Shown piece after piece: positions 32,573 through 43,639 of a stretch of 64,000 nt of DNA. Position 1 is the stretch's first letter, and every line of letters starts with the position of its first letter. The position numbers and the translations under genes were made by a program. The notes below the pieces were generated by a model that did not search any database, was not told the DNA's origin, and saw only the letters and a list, made by a program, of their open reading frames with translations. The DNA is from Bostrychus sinensis (lineage: Eukaryota > Chordata > Actinopteri > Gobiiformes > Eleotridae): the NCBI GenBank assembly GCA_020698575.1, contig CM036256.1, positions 496,001 through 560,000 of the forward strand, read 5' to 3'.

Positions 32573-34068
32573 ATGAAGAACTTTATTGTTTATTGTTATT
32601 GATCCCCATTAGTCCTTACCACAGTAAAGACTATTCTTCCTGGGGTCCATACACACAAACATTACATACATACAATACACACATAAATTAATACAAAGAC
32701 ATTACAGCACACATTTTAGTTTGATATCCTTACATAGGTCTCTACAACATCCTTTACGTTAAAAGTAAAAGTAAATATTCCATAATACAAGACAGATGTT
32801 TGCACTCCACATATAAATATAAGTAGAGTTTAGAAATGTATTTCACCGTTGAGAACAGACTTTTTCAGCTCCTTTTTAAACCAAGACTTAGTGAGTAGGG
32901 CAATTAAAGGAAAGGGGAGCCTATTCCACAACATTATTGCTCTGTACATGACAGTTCTCTTTAGAGCATTAGTCCTGGGCAGAGGTGATGAAAAATGGCA
33001 CTGTGAAGCTCGCCTGGTATTAAGACCATGTCGATCACTAGTTAACAGAAGCTGCGAGAACAGACCTGAGGGTTTTTTTGAAATATAGACATTTTTACAA
33101 ACCAGAATAAGGCTACATGCCAATCTATCCTCCACTCTTAACCATGACAGCCTCTCATGCATCGCCCTTACACTGGTTCTAAACAGACAGCCCAATGCAA
33201 GGCGAGCTGCTCTATTCTGGACTAGTTGCACTTTCCTCAGATCATTTTTAGATGCATTTGACCAAATAATAGAGCAATAGTCCAGATGTGAAAGGACTAG
33301 AGACTGTAAAACCAGTTTAATTGTTGAGGTAGTAAAGAAATGTGAATATCTTCTTATAATTGAGGCGGCTCTACTCATTTTCATGACTACATTATTTATA
33401 TGAGAAGACCAGGACACTGTGGAATCAGTAGTAACTCCCAACAGTTTGGCTTCATTCACCTGTTCAATAGAGGCACCATGCAATGAGAGTCCTAACTTGT
33501 GGACAGATTTCAAAGTGAATCTAGAGCCCAGGACCTTACATTTAGTTTTTAAGGCACTGATTTTTAACTTATTTTCTGTGCCCCAATTAGAAATCTCATT
33601 CAGCTCTGGTTGTAGCATACAATTCAATGAGTCACTATTCTCTGCTGATACATAGAGAGTTGTATCATCTGCATAAGTAATTATCTGTGCATTGTTAAGA
33701 ACATATGAAACCTCATTTACAAATATACTGTAAAGAAGAGGCCCAAGGCCACTCCCTTGAGGAATACCACATGAGAGCATGTTTATATTAGAACATGAGC
33801 CATTGAAGAGGACACATTGCTGTCTATTGCTTAAATAACTCTTCATTACATTTACTGCAGACTTTTTGAAGCCATAAGCAGACAATTTGCTTAGCAACAA
33901 CTCATGGTCGATTAAATCAAACGCAGCACTAAAATCAAGATACACCACCCCCACCATACGTTTTTTGTCGATCTGTTTTAACCACTCATCAGAGAGAGTT
34001 GCCAGTGCAGTGGCTGTGGAATAGCCTGCCTTATAAGCCTGCTGACAATCTGAGTTAAGATGGTTCAC
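32573..34068 (-). mobile_element. LINE RT half with open 412-residue frame, antisense
   Basis: The frame from 34068 to 32830 has QAYKAGYSTATALATL, VVYLDFSAAFDLIDHELLL, CGIPQGSGLGPLLYSIFVNE and an intact catalytic YADD (ITYADDTTLYV), then LVLSHLDYCSIIWSN and a C-terminal FKKELKKSVLNGEIHF. The 3'UTR runs to about 32573. The 5' part is gone, so it is dead on arrival, but the uninterrupted frame suggests a young insertion. The duplicate is at 53870-55784. Confidence 0.88.
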
Positions 34069-34257
34069 TGATCAGTGATGGTGTAGAGGTCTTTCACTGT
34101 TCCATATGCTCACAGTCAGATCTTCTTCTGGGAGAACTACTGCATGAAACCAGACAGACACAACCATCACACCACAAGAAACAGAGAGAGATGTGGGAGG
34201 AGCCAGACTGTAACTGAGGAACAGAGACAGACACTTGAGAGTATTTGAGTTTTTAAG

Positions 34258-34622
34258 ATGGAGTCTGCCCTGTGTACACTGCTCTCAGCTCTGGTTGTGC
34301 TCCTGTGTTCTTCCCCAGAGTGTAAAGGAGAAGACACAGTGACCCAGGCAGAAGGAGATGTCACTGCCACTCAAGGACTCACAGCCAACATAAACTGTAC
34401 TTTTGAGACCAACGACTCAAATTACGCTCTGTTCTGGTACAAACAAGAGGATGGAAAATTTCCAAAATACATGTTAAGAAAATTCAAATCTGGATTCTCA
34501 GATAATTCTCCAGAGTTCAGTGAAGCCAGGTTTGATGCTGAGCTGAAGGGGAACTCTTTTCCTCTGAAGATCCAGGATGTTGATGTGAGAGACTCTGCTG
34601 TGTACTACTGTGCTCTGCAGCC
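34258..34622 (+). CDS. TRAV: TCR alpha/delta V gene A8 (doublet with B2)
   Basis: Single-exon leader-V gene. CDR1 is ETNDSNY. FR2 is FWYKQEDGKFPKYML. CDR2 RKFKSGFSD is identical at DNA level to A14. FR3 is SPEFSEARFDAELKG. Cys47, Trp and Cys118 are in place. Upstream member of a doublet: the B2 start codon lies 133 bp after this gene's nonamer. Confidence 0.93.
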
Positions 34623-34660
34623 CACAGTGACAGGAAACACCAAAACTCTGAACAAAAACC
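34623..34660 (+). other. 23-type RSS of A8
   Basis: Heptamer at 34623-34629, nonamer at 34652-34660. Confidence 0.93.
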
Positions 34661-34793
34661 TCTGGAGCAAAGACAACACAATACTGCACTAGCTCCACTA
34701 GAGGGAGCTCTCACTGTGAAGCTTCAGACTAAACACAGACGCAGCAAACCCAACTGTCAGTGTCAGAAACTCAGCAGACTTCAGAAACTTCAC
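34661..34793 (+). promoter_or_regulatory. 133-bp inter-V segment, promoter of B2
   Basis: Everything between the A8 nonamer and the B2 ATG, nearly identical in six other doublets. It holds CTCCACTAGAGGGAGCTCTC, then AAGCTTCAGACTAAACACAG and ACTTCAGAAACTTCAC before the ATG. Any core promoter of B genes must be here or reach into the RSS and V exon of the upstream gene. No TATA box is visible. Confidence 0.6.
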
Positions 34794-35282
34794 ATGAGGA
34801 TCACTCAGCTGTGTTTTGGACACATGTTTCCTTTAATGGCAGCACTGCTCCTGCTTTTGTTGAGTGGTAAGTCTTATTTAAACCTATGTTCACACTTTAT
34901 TCCATCCACTGAACACTTACTGAAGCACAGAGCAAGAAGCAGCAGGAAATATGTTTCTAACTTCTACATTCATTTGTTTTCATGTAGGAGTCAGATGTGA
35001 AGAACTCACTCCACTAAAGACTGAGGTCTGGACTTCAGAAGGATCCTCTGTCTCTCTGGGATACTCTTATGGGAAAAAAGTTTCTGGTGGTGATGTTTTC
35101 TTCTGGTATCGACAAGATCCAGGAAAACCTCCAGATTTCCTGATTTCTCATACTGGAGATGGAGATTTATTGAGACAGAACATAAAAGAACTGAAGTTTT
35201 TAGTGAAAAATAAAGACATCCATCTGCTCCTGTCGTCTGCTGCAGTGAGAGACTCTGCTGTGTACTACTGTGCTGTGGAGCC
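34794..35282 (+). CDS. TRAV: TCR alpha/delta V gene B2 (two exons)
   Basis: Leader exon 34794-34866, intron 34867-34987 (GTAAGT ... GTAG), V exon 34988-35282. CDR1 is KKVSGGDV. FR2 is FFWYRQDPGKPPDFLI. CDR2 is HTGDGDL. FR3 is NIKELKFLVKNKDIHLLL then SSAAVRDSAVYYCAVE. Tyr stands at the first-cysteine position (SLGYSYG), as in all B genes. The CDR2/FR3 module is shared with B5, while CDR1 differs. Confidence 0.92.
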
Positions 35283-35320
35283 CACAGTGACAGGAAACAC
35301 CAAAACTCTGAACAAAAACC
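35283..35320 (+). other. 23-type RSS of B2
   Basis: Heptamer at 35283-35289, nonamer at 35312-35320. Confidence 0.93.
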
Positions 35321-35779
35321 TCTGCACAGTACTCCACACATCCACTAGAGGGAGTTAGAGCCAACATATTTGGGGGAAACCAAAGCCCATTTTCTGGTTC
35401 TATCTTACCCAGCCAGGAGTTCATAAATATATTTGACACCAGGGGTCAGTGGAGCACTGTCTGGGGAAAAAGAAAACAAAACTCCTAAAGGGTTAACAGA
35501 ACGTATCTGGACATGGTTTAGCCACACATTTATTCCTCTGTTCATGAAACATCAGCTCTGAATCAAGCTGCTCTCTTCAGAAGTAACAGACCTTAAAACA
35601 CTGCCTCTGATGGACAATAAACTCTGTCACTGACCACTTTACAGAGGCTGCTCTGACTGGAAAGTTTCTTTAGAAAAGTCAAGATTTAGCAGCGTTTCAA
35701 TAAATCTGAGTTTAGGCAAAGTCTTTACTGGAAAATGGCTTTGGCACAGCCCACAAAAAGACAAGGAGTAAGAATTTAA

Positions 35780-35989
35780 TCAGTACGAGGTGTAGAGAAA
35801 AGGAGAGCTAACACAGCCCTGTGGAATGTCAGGACTACAGAGTCTGACCTGAGACAGTGCTTTGTTTACTTTAACCTGCTGAGACCTGTTTGTTAGAAAA
35901 CAGTACAACAGTTTTATAATGAATGGATGGGCATCAGGTTGAGAACTGAACTGTAATGAATAATGAAATACTCTATATCTCCAATCAGT
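35780..35989. other. Spacer between shared flank and LINE tail
   Basis: Resembles the antisense end of a LINE frame (minus strand AGACTCTGTAGTCCTGAC region), but too short and broken to classify. Confidence 0.3.
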
Positions 35990-36500
35990 TCATTGCTGTT
36001 CACAGGTTGTCCCTCTCGCTCCCCTCTGGGGGAGTGGGGACTGTTTCAGATGCCCTGGCTGCTGGCAGATGTCCCAGTGATGATTGGATCTTAGCTGACC
36101 CCATCTGTGCTCCTGTCCCGACCTGTGTGCCCTCAACCTCACCTCTAAGGATTTCCCGGATCTACCTCAACCCACTCACCTGTCTGGATGAGGCCCACCT
36201 GCTGCATCCTGGATTTCCCGGACCTATCTCGCTCCACTCACCTGTCTGGATGAGGCCACCTGCTGCATCCTATGGACTCCCTCAACCTATCTCACCCACT
36301 CTCGTCTGGATGAATCCTTACAGAGCTGATCTATGATCCTATAGATGAACTAATGAACTAACTCCTAGATGCATTGCCTGTCCGTCCTGGGAGAGGATCT
36401 CTCCTTCAATATGGGCTCCATAAGGTTTCTTCTTTTTTCCCATAGCTGGGTTTTTTTTAGGAGTTTTTCCTTACCTAACTGAACTGAATTGAATTGAAGG
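35990..36500 (+). mobile_element. LINE 3'UTR fragment with (TTGAA)n tail
   Basis: Second copy of the 22200-22935 3'UTR (GTTGTCCCTCTCGCTCCCCT ... CCTGTCTGGATGAGGCC). It is internally deleted and missing the CCCTTTGAGGCG segment. Confidence 0.8.
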
Positions 36501-36612
36501 TGGAAGAAAAATCTACAAATATCTCTCTGCCATAACAGGACTAAAAAACAGCAGAGTCTAATCTTACTGTACTGCATTTAGAGAGTTCCATCTGGGTCAC
36601 AACCAAAGGAGA

Positions 36613-36680
36613 CAGAAGTGGGAGGAGCCAGACTGTAACTGAGGAACAGAGACAGACACTTGAGAGTATTTGAGTTTTTA
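36613..36680 (+). pseudogene. Orphan family A promoter/5'UTR, V gene missing
   Basis: AAGTGGGAGGAGCCAGACTG to GAGTATTTGAGTTTTTA matches the proximal block of family A, but ends two to three bases before the ATG. It continues into unrelated DNA (TATCATTTAAACC). A V gene was deleted here, or the block was copied without it. Confidence 0.85.
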
Positions 36681-36689
36681 TATCATTTA

Positions 36690-37650
36690 AACCACAAATG
36701 GAGAATAATGTAGCAGTTTCTTTAGCCCAAGGATAATAATTTGAACAATCCCATAAAAAAACCTTTTTAATCAGTCACTCTCTGGCAGCTGAGTGAGGCG
36801 GTTCCACAAGCGCAGCATCTCTGCTCTCTGCTTTATGAGACAAGGTTCCCACCCCACAGCGCCCTCTACAGTTTAGCAGTGAGTTTGTGAACAGCCCTGT
36901 CCTGAAGAGCATTGATGTGGTTCATTTCCTCAAAGCCCCACACACAGCAGCAGAAAACAAAACAGAACCAACCATGGAGTCAAAAAGTTTTGTAAATACA
37001 GAGAAGATCAGGTACAACTTTCATTTTACTCTTAACAGATCCAGATGCCCTCCCTGCTGATTCTGAGAGGAGTTTAGTTCCCTCTTTAAAGCACAGAAAT
37101 TCATTAAAAACCAGCCCTAGGTATTTATAAGAACTTGTGTGCGCTAAAGGTGTCACACCAAACATAAAACTGTATCTACTTCTCTGCTCATGCAATTTTC
37201 TAAAATGCATTACCTGTGTTTTGTCATTCTTAAGAGACAATCTCCATTTGTTACACCATACATTCAGAATGTTCAACATTTTCTGTAGATTTACTTCTGT
37301 CACTGCCAGCAAAATAATATCATCAGCGTACAACAAGAAACTTAAATTTAAGTTCTCAATACAAATACCAAGATTGGCTTCATCTGCAACATTATTTATG
37401 TAAAGTGAGAACAAGGTGGTGATAACTCATCACCTTGCTTTACACCAAAGGGAGCGGGGAACCAGCCAGTCCTGAAACTATCAACCTGCACACATGCAAC
37501 AGGAGCTTTATACACAGATTTAATTACACTGTAAAACCTACCTGTAATACCATAACTTCATCATTTGTACTGTAAAAGATCCCTGTTAACCCAATCAAAT
37601 GCCTTCTGAAAATCTATAAAACAGGCAAATGTAGATTTTCCTTCATGTAG
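36690..37650 (-). mobile_element. LINE RT fragment, antisense
   Basis: The minus frame 37414-36980 reads FSLYINNVADEANLGICIEN, FLLYADDIILLAVTE (catalytic YADD), NVWCNKWRLSLKNDKTQVMH and SSYKYLGLVFNEFL. The upstream piece at 37430-37640 carries QKAFDWVN-type remnants. A different LINE lineage from the L2-like copies, judged by the LLYADDI box. Confidence 0.75.
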
Positions 37651-37748
37651 TGTGGCCCTCAGCACTGATGAAAACACATTTATATGATCAAGTAGAAGAA
37701 GTAAAAACTCGAGTGTATTGTTGATTCCTGTGTGCTGTAAGTATCTAA

Positions 37749-39267
37749 TACAGGTAGAATATTGAGGTAAAGTCCAGTTATTTCAATAATTTGTTTCAAA
37801 AAGTGAAACGTGTATGTTATATTGGTTCATTACACACAAAGTGAAATATTTCAAGCCTTTATTTGTTTCAGTTTTAATGATTATGGATTAAACATAAAAA
37901 AACAAAACAAATCCAGTATTTGACAAAATTAGAAAATCCTTCAGTTCAACATTGTAGGCTCCCTGTGTCCCAGTCTAGTCAGCTAATTAACACAAAACAC
38001 CTGCAAAGGTTTCCTCAGCCTTGAAATTGTCTCAGTCTGCCTTAGTAGGCTTCAGAATCATGGGACTGCTGACTTGACGGTTGTGCAGAAGACCTCACTG
38101 ACGCCCTCCATAAGGAGGAAACGTCTCAAAAGGCAATTGCAAAAGAAGCTGGATGCTCACAGAGCGCAGTATTGAAGTATATTAACAGAGTGTTAAGAGG
38201 AAGGGAAAAATGTGTCTGGAAAAGGTGCACAAGTGACAGGGATGACCGCAGCTGTGAGAGGATTGTCAAGCAAGGGCGATTCAGAAATCTGGAGGAGCTT
38301 CATAAGAAGTGGACTGAGGCTGGAGTCAGTGCATCAAGAAGCACCACATACAGACGTCTGCAGGACATGGGCTACAGCTGGAGAATCCCATGTGTCAAGC
38401 CACTCCTGAACCAAAAACAACCTCCCAAGTCCTGTTTTCAGATGAAAGCAACTTTTGCATTTCATTTGTAAATCAAGGTCCCAGAGTCTGGAGGAAGACT
38501 GGAAAGGCACAAAAGTCAAGCTGCTAAAAGTCCAGTGTGAAGTTTCCACAGTCAGTGATGGTTTGGGGAGCCATGTCATCTGCTGCTGTGGGGCCATTGT
38601 CTTTTATCAAGTCCACAGTCAACGCAGCTGTGTACCAGGCAATTTTAGAGCACTTCATGCTTCCTGCTGCCGACAAGCTTTTTTGGAGATGATGATTTGA
38701 TTTCCAGCAGGATTTGGCACCTGCCCACAAAGCCAAAACTACCAGTACCTGGTTTAATAGCCATGGAATAACTGTACTTGATTGGCCGGCAAACTCGCCT
38801 GACTTAAAGTCTACTGAAAATCTATGGGGTATTGTCCAGAGGAAGATGAGGGGACAGAGACCCCGAAATGCAGACGAAGGCCAATATCAAAGCAACTTGG
38901 GCGACCATAACACCTCAACTCTGTCAAAGGCTGATTGCCTCCATGCCACGCTGCCTTAGTGCTGTAATCAGTACAAAGTACTGAGGACATAATACAGTAC
39001 ATTAACACACTTTTCAGAAGGCCAACATGGGTTTAAGATCTGCTTTTTATTGGTCACATGAAATATTCTAATTTTGTCAAATACTGGATTTGATTTTATT
39101 TATTAATGTTTAATCCATAATCATTAAAACTGAAACAAATCAAGGCTTGAAATATTTCATTTTGTGTGTAGTGAACCGATATAAAATACAAGTTTCACTT
39201 TTTGAAACAAATTATTGAAATAAATGAACTTTCCCTTGATATTCTAATATTTTGGCACATACCTGTA
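37749..39267 (+). mobile_element. Dead Tc1/mariner transposon with long inverted repeats
   Basis: TA at both ends, outer ends TACAGGT and ACCTGTA, and inverted repeats over 100 bp long (TTTCAATAATTTGTTTCAAA at 37774 and its complement near 39200). The transposase is in pieces: helix-turn-helix KAIAKEAGCSQSAVLKYI at 38130-38185, then VLFSDESNF near 38430, VMVWGAMSS-like near 38560 and DWPANSPDLKSTENLWGIVQ at 38780-38840. Frameshifts and stops kill it. Confidence 0.88.
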
Positions 39268-39602
39268 CTTCCATAGGTACTCAGTATTGATAAGTATTTA
39301 TTTGTAAGTACTTGGCCAAAAGTGGTGCAGAGACATCCCTCACAAACAGAAGCATTTAAACTGAAAATACTTTAATCACAAACCACAGCCAGCAGCTCGT
39401 CGTCTGTTAGACCTCAGTGACTGACAGCACACTTTCCTTCCAAACACCAAACTTGAATATTCCAGACTTTACCCCAGACCACAGACTAAGAAGCAGTTTG
39501 TGTCAAAGCTGATGTTTAGAAACTTCTCTCACCTGCTCAGTTTTATCTCAGTGTGAAGGTTCTGCATTAAACCAGACAGACACACTCATCAAAGCACATC
39601 TA
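39268..39602. other. Spacer before A9
   Basis: No gene or classified repeat seen. Confidence 0.5.
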
Positions 39603-39677
39603 ACAGAGAGATGTGGGAGGAGCCAGACTGTAACTGAGGAACAGAGACAGACACTTGAGAGTATTTGAGTTTTTAAG

Positions 39678-40054
39678 ATGGAGTCTGCCCTGTGTACACT
39701 GCTCTCAGCTCTGGTTGTGCTCCTGTGTTCTTCCCCAGAGTGTAAAGGAGAAGACACAGTGACCCAGGCAGAAGGAGATGTCACTGCCACTCAAGGACTC
39801 ACAGCCAACATAAACTGTACTTTTGAGACTACGGCTCCAAGTCCAACTCTGTTCTGGTACAAACAAGAAGGACACGATGCTCCAAAATACATACTGAAGA
39901 AAATGAAAGTTATATCAGAGTGGCGTTCAACAGATAAATCCACTGAGTTTGACAAAGACAGATTTGAAGTTGACGCTGAGCAGAACTCTTTTCCTCTGAA
40001 GATCCAGGATGTTGATGTGAGAGACTCTGCTGTGTACTACTGTGCTCTGCAGCC
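39678..40054 (+). CDS. TRAV: TCR alpha/delta V gene A9
   Basis: Single-exon leader-V gene. CDR1 and FR2 (ETTAPSP, FWYKQEGHDAPKYIL) equal A5. CDR2/FR3 start (KKMKVISEWRSTDKSTEFDK) is a relative of A13, with TDKSTEFDKDRFEVDAEQN identical. So its 5' and 3' halves have different closest relatives. Anchors Cys47, Trp and Cys122. Its 2.2-kb downstream region duplicates that of A6. Confidence 0.93.
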
Positions 40055-40092
40055 CACAGTGACAGGAAACACCAAAACTCTGAACAAAAACC
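40055..40092 (+). other. 23-type RSS of A9
   Basis: Heptamer at 40055-40061, nonamer at 40084-40092. Confidence 0.93.
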
Positions 40093-40124
40093 TCTGGAGC
40101 AAAGACAACACAATACTGCACTAG

Positions 40125-42311
40125 CTCCACTAGAGGGAGCTCTCACTGATCCTGACTGTAGCTGTCTCAGATCTTTAACTCCTGATAGAAACTCTCCAAC
40201 ATCAGTCTGCAGTTACTGTCTGTGAACAAACATCTCAACACCAGGACAGAGTCCTTCACACGACAAACTAAATCCAGACCAGAGCCTGAGGTCAGAGGTC
40301 ACTGTTTGTGATGAAGCGTTCAGAGACACAGAAGTAGCTCCTTTAATACAAGGATCCTGATAGAACATAATAAAGTCCAAACTGTACCAAGAGCACAGAA
40401 GATAAGGCTTCACTTCAGGAGCAGTTCTAGTCTCAGAGTAAATTATAAAGTACAGAGAAGTACAATAACTTTTTTTTAAATACTTAGTAAAACTGAGCAG
40501 AACTCCATCAAGTTCTCCATTGTTGCTTTGGGTCATCTCTTTGCTCATGGCTGGGTCTGCAGTGCTGCATCTTGTTCTAGCAGCAGTAGCATGAGTAGCA
40601 TAAACCTGTTTTGTGTTTACATGAATATGTACATGTGTTTGTATGCGTGTATATGTATGCATGCATGTTGCATACGTGGGTATGTGTATGCATGTAGGAA
40701 TGTGTATATGAGTGTATGTATATGTATATATGTATATATTGTGTATTTATATGTATATAGTGACCAAACACATACAAAGGAAGAACCCTGTATTTAATAT
40801 CTAATTGTATTTATTTTATTTTCTAATCCTATTTTCATTATAGTGTCATTCTATTCTTAATATTTTTGTTATTTTCATTTTCTTTATTTAAGTTAATAGT
40901 AGATACACTTTCTTTTGTTAATTCTTGTTTCTATTATCATTATTTCTTATAGTTTGTCTCGCACAAGTGGTGATGGACCATAAGCTTACTCAGCTTCTTA
41001 GGGTGTCCATGTTTTTCACAATTCCACAATGTCACGTATGTACTGGTAGACATGTAACACAAATGTATGTGTACATGTGTGTATATTTATGTGCCTCGGA
41101 TACAACATTGGCTTTTGTGAAAAATAAAATTGAATTGAATTGAGAACCAAAAACCTGTAGCAGGTCAGACACAGCTCTTATGCTGCGTTCATGATACATC
41201 GGAATCTCAGAAGTCCTGACCTAAAAACAACGACGTCCGTTCATGAGTTCAGCTCAGAAAACTCACGTGGATCAGCACAATAACAACAAAACCATATTTG
41301 CATTTTCATGTTGTTTTATAGGAAACAAATAAATGCCTTGATAAAAGTGTTTGGTGTGGCACTGAGTTATATCAGCGGAGGTTTCTGTTTCTACTTTAGT
41401 CATTTACTGATAAATGAACATTCAGAGATGTTTCTGCAGAGCTGTAGCACTCAGAACTTCATTCGTTATATAAAGATGAGCACATTTTTGGAGAAGTCTG
41501 AGATCTCTTGTTTTAAAAAACATTATTTCCGTGTTAGTAACCACACTGTTTACCTCTCACAGAGGGAGGCCGAGGATTGTGACGCCAACTCAGGAACTCG
41601 GAGTCCAACACTTCCACACCAGTTTCCGAGCAAAATTTCCAACCCGAGACTCGGAGGTCGGAATTTCCAAGATTCCGATGTATCATGAACACAGCATGAG
41701 AACACGGAGATGAGATACAGAAAAATGAAACTTGGACTGAGAGTTGGAGATGGGTGACCCGGAGCGCAGGGCCTGGACCTGTGTGGAGGCCGTAAACCGG
41801 GCGCTAAGACTGTTAATGTGTGAAACCTGAGACCAGAGGACCGACCGGAGGAGCGGGAGATCCCAGGCAGGAGCAGCGGAGGAGGACGAGCTACAGTGAG
41901 CTAATGCTAGGCTAGCTTGCCAATTGCATCACACTCAACACTGGGAGCTGGATCATTTTAATGCATTCAATGTTTTGGTAAACAGGCCTGCAACAGAGTT
42001 TTGTGCCTTTTCTTCTTCAGTCTGGGGATTCAAAACCCTGTGGAGTTCTGAGTAAACTGAACAAGACTGGCCTAAGTTTTTTTGCCTAAAACTTTAGAAC
42101 ACTCTCTGGGTCCAGTTCTTTTAAAATAGGACATTGCACTTCATTTACCTGTTTCTGTGAACAAACCATAGCACGCCTCTGTTTAAACTTGCTGCTTGTT
42201 TACTCAGCGAGGTAAGTGGTGAGGGTGCTACACCAACTACAGTCCGTCTGTGAAAGCATGGCAGACTGACCACCACAGCCCTCAGCCTGAGAGCTAAAAC
42301 TAGCTCTGACG
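40125..42311 (+). repeat. Segmental duplication, copy 2 (with 28911-31119)
   Basis: Same content as copy 1: microsatellite at about 40615-40760, TTGAATTGAATTGA tail at about 41131 and MITE at 41184-41697. It ends with GCTCTGACG and then jumps to GACATGATTTCATTTCTG, skipping about 341 bp of copy 1. Confidence 0.9.
41184..41697. mobile_element. MITE, duplicate copy
   Basis: Second copy of the element at 29970-30508, about 25 bp shorter near its right end. Duplicated with the surrounding DNA rather than transposed separately, because the flanks match. Confidence 0.65.
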
Positions 42312-42455
42312 TGACATGATTTCATTTCTGTCTCATCACTGCTCATGCAAAAGAACCAAAAACCATCAAACCACATAAACAGAGAGAGATGTGGGAGGAG
42401 CCAGACTGTAACTGAGGAACAGAGACAGACACTTGAGAGTATTTGAGTTTTTAAG

Positions 42456-42814
42456 ATGGAGTCTGCCCTGTGTACACTGCTCTCAGCTCTGGTTGTGCTC
42501 CTGTGTTCTTCCCCAGAGTGTAAAGGAGAAGACACAGTGACCCAGGCAGAAGGAGATGTCACTGCCACTCAAGGACTCACAGCCAACATAAACTGTACTT
42601 TTGAGACCAGCTACACAGGTTACGCTCTGTTCTGGTACAAACAAGATGTTGGTGGTTTTCCAAAATTCATGATGAAGAAATATGGATCCTTAATAAATTC
42701 TCCAGAGTTCAGTGAAGCCAGGTTTGATGCTGAGCTGAAGGGGAACTCTTTTCCTCTGAAGATCCAGGATGTTGATGTGAGAGACTCTGCTGTGTACTAC
42801 TGTGCTCTGCAGCC
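42456..42814 (+). CDS. TRAV: TCR alpha/delta V gene A10 (doublet with B3 pseudogene)
   Basis: Single-exon leader-V gene with short CDR2. CDR1 is ETSYTGY. FR2 is FWYKQDVGGFPKF, as in A2. CDR2 KKYGSLI is as in A3. FR3 AELKG is as in A4, A7, A8 and A12. It is thus a three-way mosaic by inspection. Anchors Cys47, Trp and Cys116. Its downstream partner, 133 bp after the nonamer, is truncated. Confidence 0.93.
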
Positions 42815-42852
42815 CACAGTGACAGGAAACACCAAAACTCTGAACAAAAACC
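42815..42852 (+). other. 23-type RSS of A10
   Basis: Heptamer at 42815-42821, nonamer at 42844-42852. Confidence 0.93.
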
Positions 42853-42985
42853 TCTGGAGCAAAGACAACACAATACTGCACTAGCTCCACTAGAGGGAGC
42901 TCTCACTGTGAAGCTTCAGACTAAACACAGACGCAGCAAACCCAACTGTCAGTGTCAGAAACTCAGCAGACTTCAGAAACTTCAC

Positions 42986-43300
42986 ATGAGGATCACTCAG
43001 CTGTGTTTTGGACACATGTTTCCTTTAATGGCAGCACTGCTCCTGCTTTTGTTGAGTGGTAAGTCTTATTTAAACCTCTTATGGGAAAGGAGCGTCTGGT
43101 GGTGATGTTTTCTTCTGGTATCGACAATATCCAGGAAAACAACCAACATTTATTTATTCTAATACAGGAAAAGGACTGGAAGCAAAAACAGAAATCCCTG
43201 GACTTTCTGTCCAAATTAGTGAAGACAAAAAGCGTCTCCATCTTCTCCTGTCGTCTGCTGCAGTGAGAGACTCTGCTGTGTACTACTGTGCTCTGCAGCC
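42986..43300 (+). pseudogene. TRAV: V pseudogene B3 (intron/FR1 deletion)
   Basis: The leader exon 42986-43058 and donor GTAAGT are intact. About 19 intron bases later the sequence jumps into the V exon at CTTATGGGAAAGG, removing about 180 bp: most of the intron, the acceptor and all of FR1. The remaining V part reads in its own frame KGASGGDVFFWYRQYPGKQP, then LSVQISEDKKRLHLLLSSAA and YYCALQ. No acceptor is left, so a normal V domain cannot be made. Confidence 0.92.
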
Positions 43301-43338
43301 CACAGTGACAGGAAACACCAAAACTCTGAACAAAAACC
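43301..43338 (+). other. 23-type RSS of pseudogene B3
   Basis: Heptamer at 43301-43307, nonamer at 43330-43338, still consensus. The pseudogene could still rearrange and give non-productive joins. Confidence 0.93.
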
Positions 43339-43382
43339 TCTGCACAGTACTCTACACATCCACTAGAGGGAGACTCTCTCAC

Positions 43383-43622
43383 ACAGCCACAGCTGGGCTC
43401 TGGGTGGTCTCACTGTTGAGTTTACAGACACTGCTCTGATTACTCTGGACTTTCTACTAAAGGCAGGGCCCAGAAGAGACTGATTCTCACAGAAGTGAAG
43501 TGATGTGTCAAAGACTGTCCATCAGGCTCTAGGAGCCAACCAGATGTGTGACTCTTAATAATCCAGAAGTGACTTTAGTGTGGAGGGAGCACAGGTGACA
43601 CTCAGAGGAAAAGCCTGCAGCA
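43383..43622 (+). repeat. 3' flank duplicated at 56895-57150
   Basis: CACAGCCACAGCTGGGCTCT to GCAGCAGAATCAGACAGAG recurs just upstream of C1. In this copy the sequence then departs before any C-type gene. Confidence 0.85.
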
Positions 43623-43639
43623 GAATCAGACAGAGTCCA

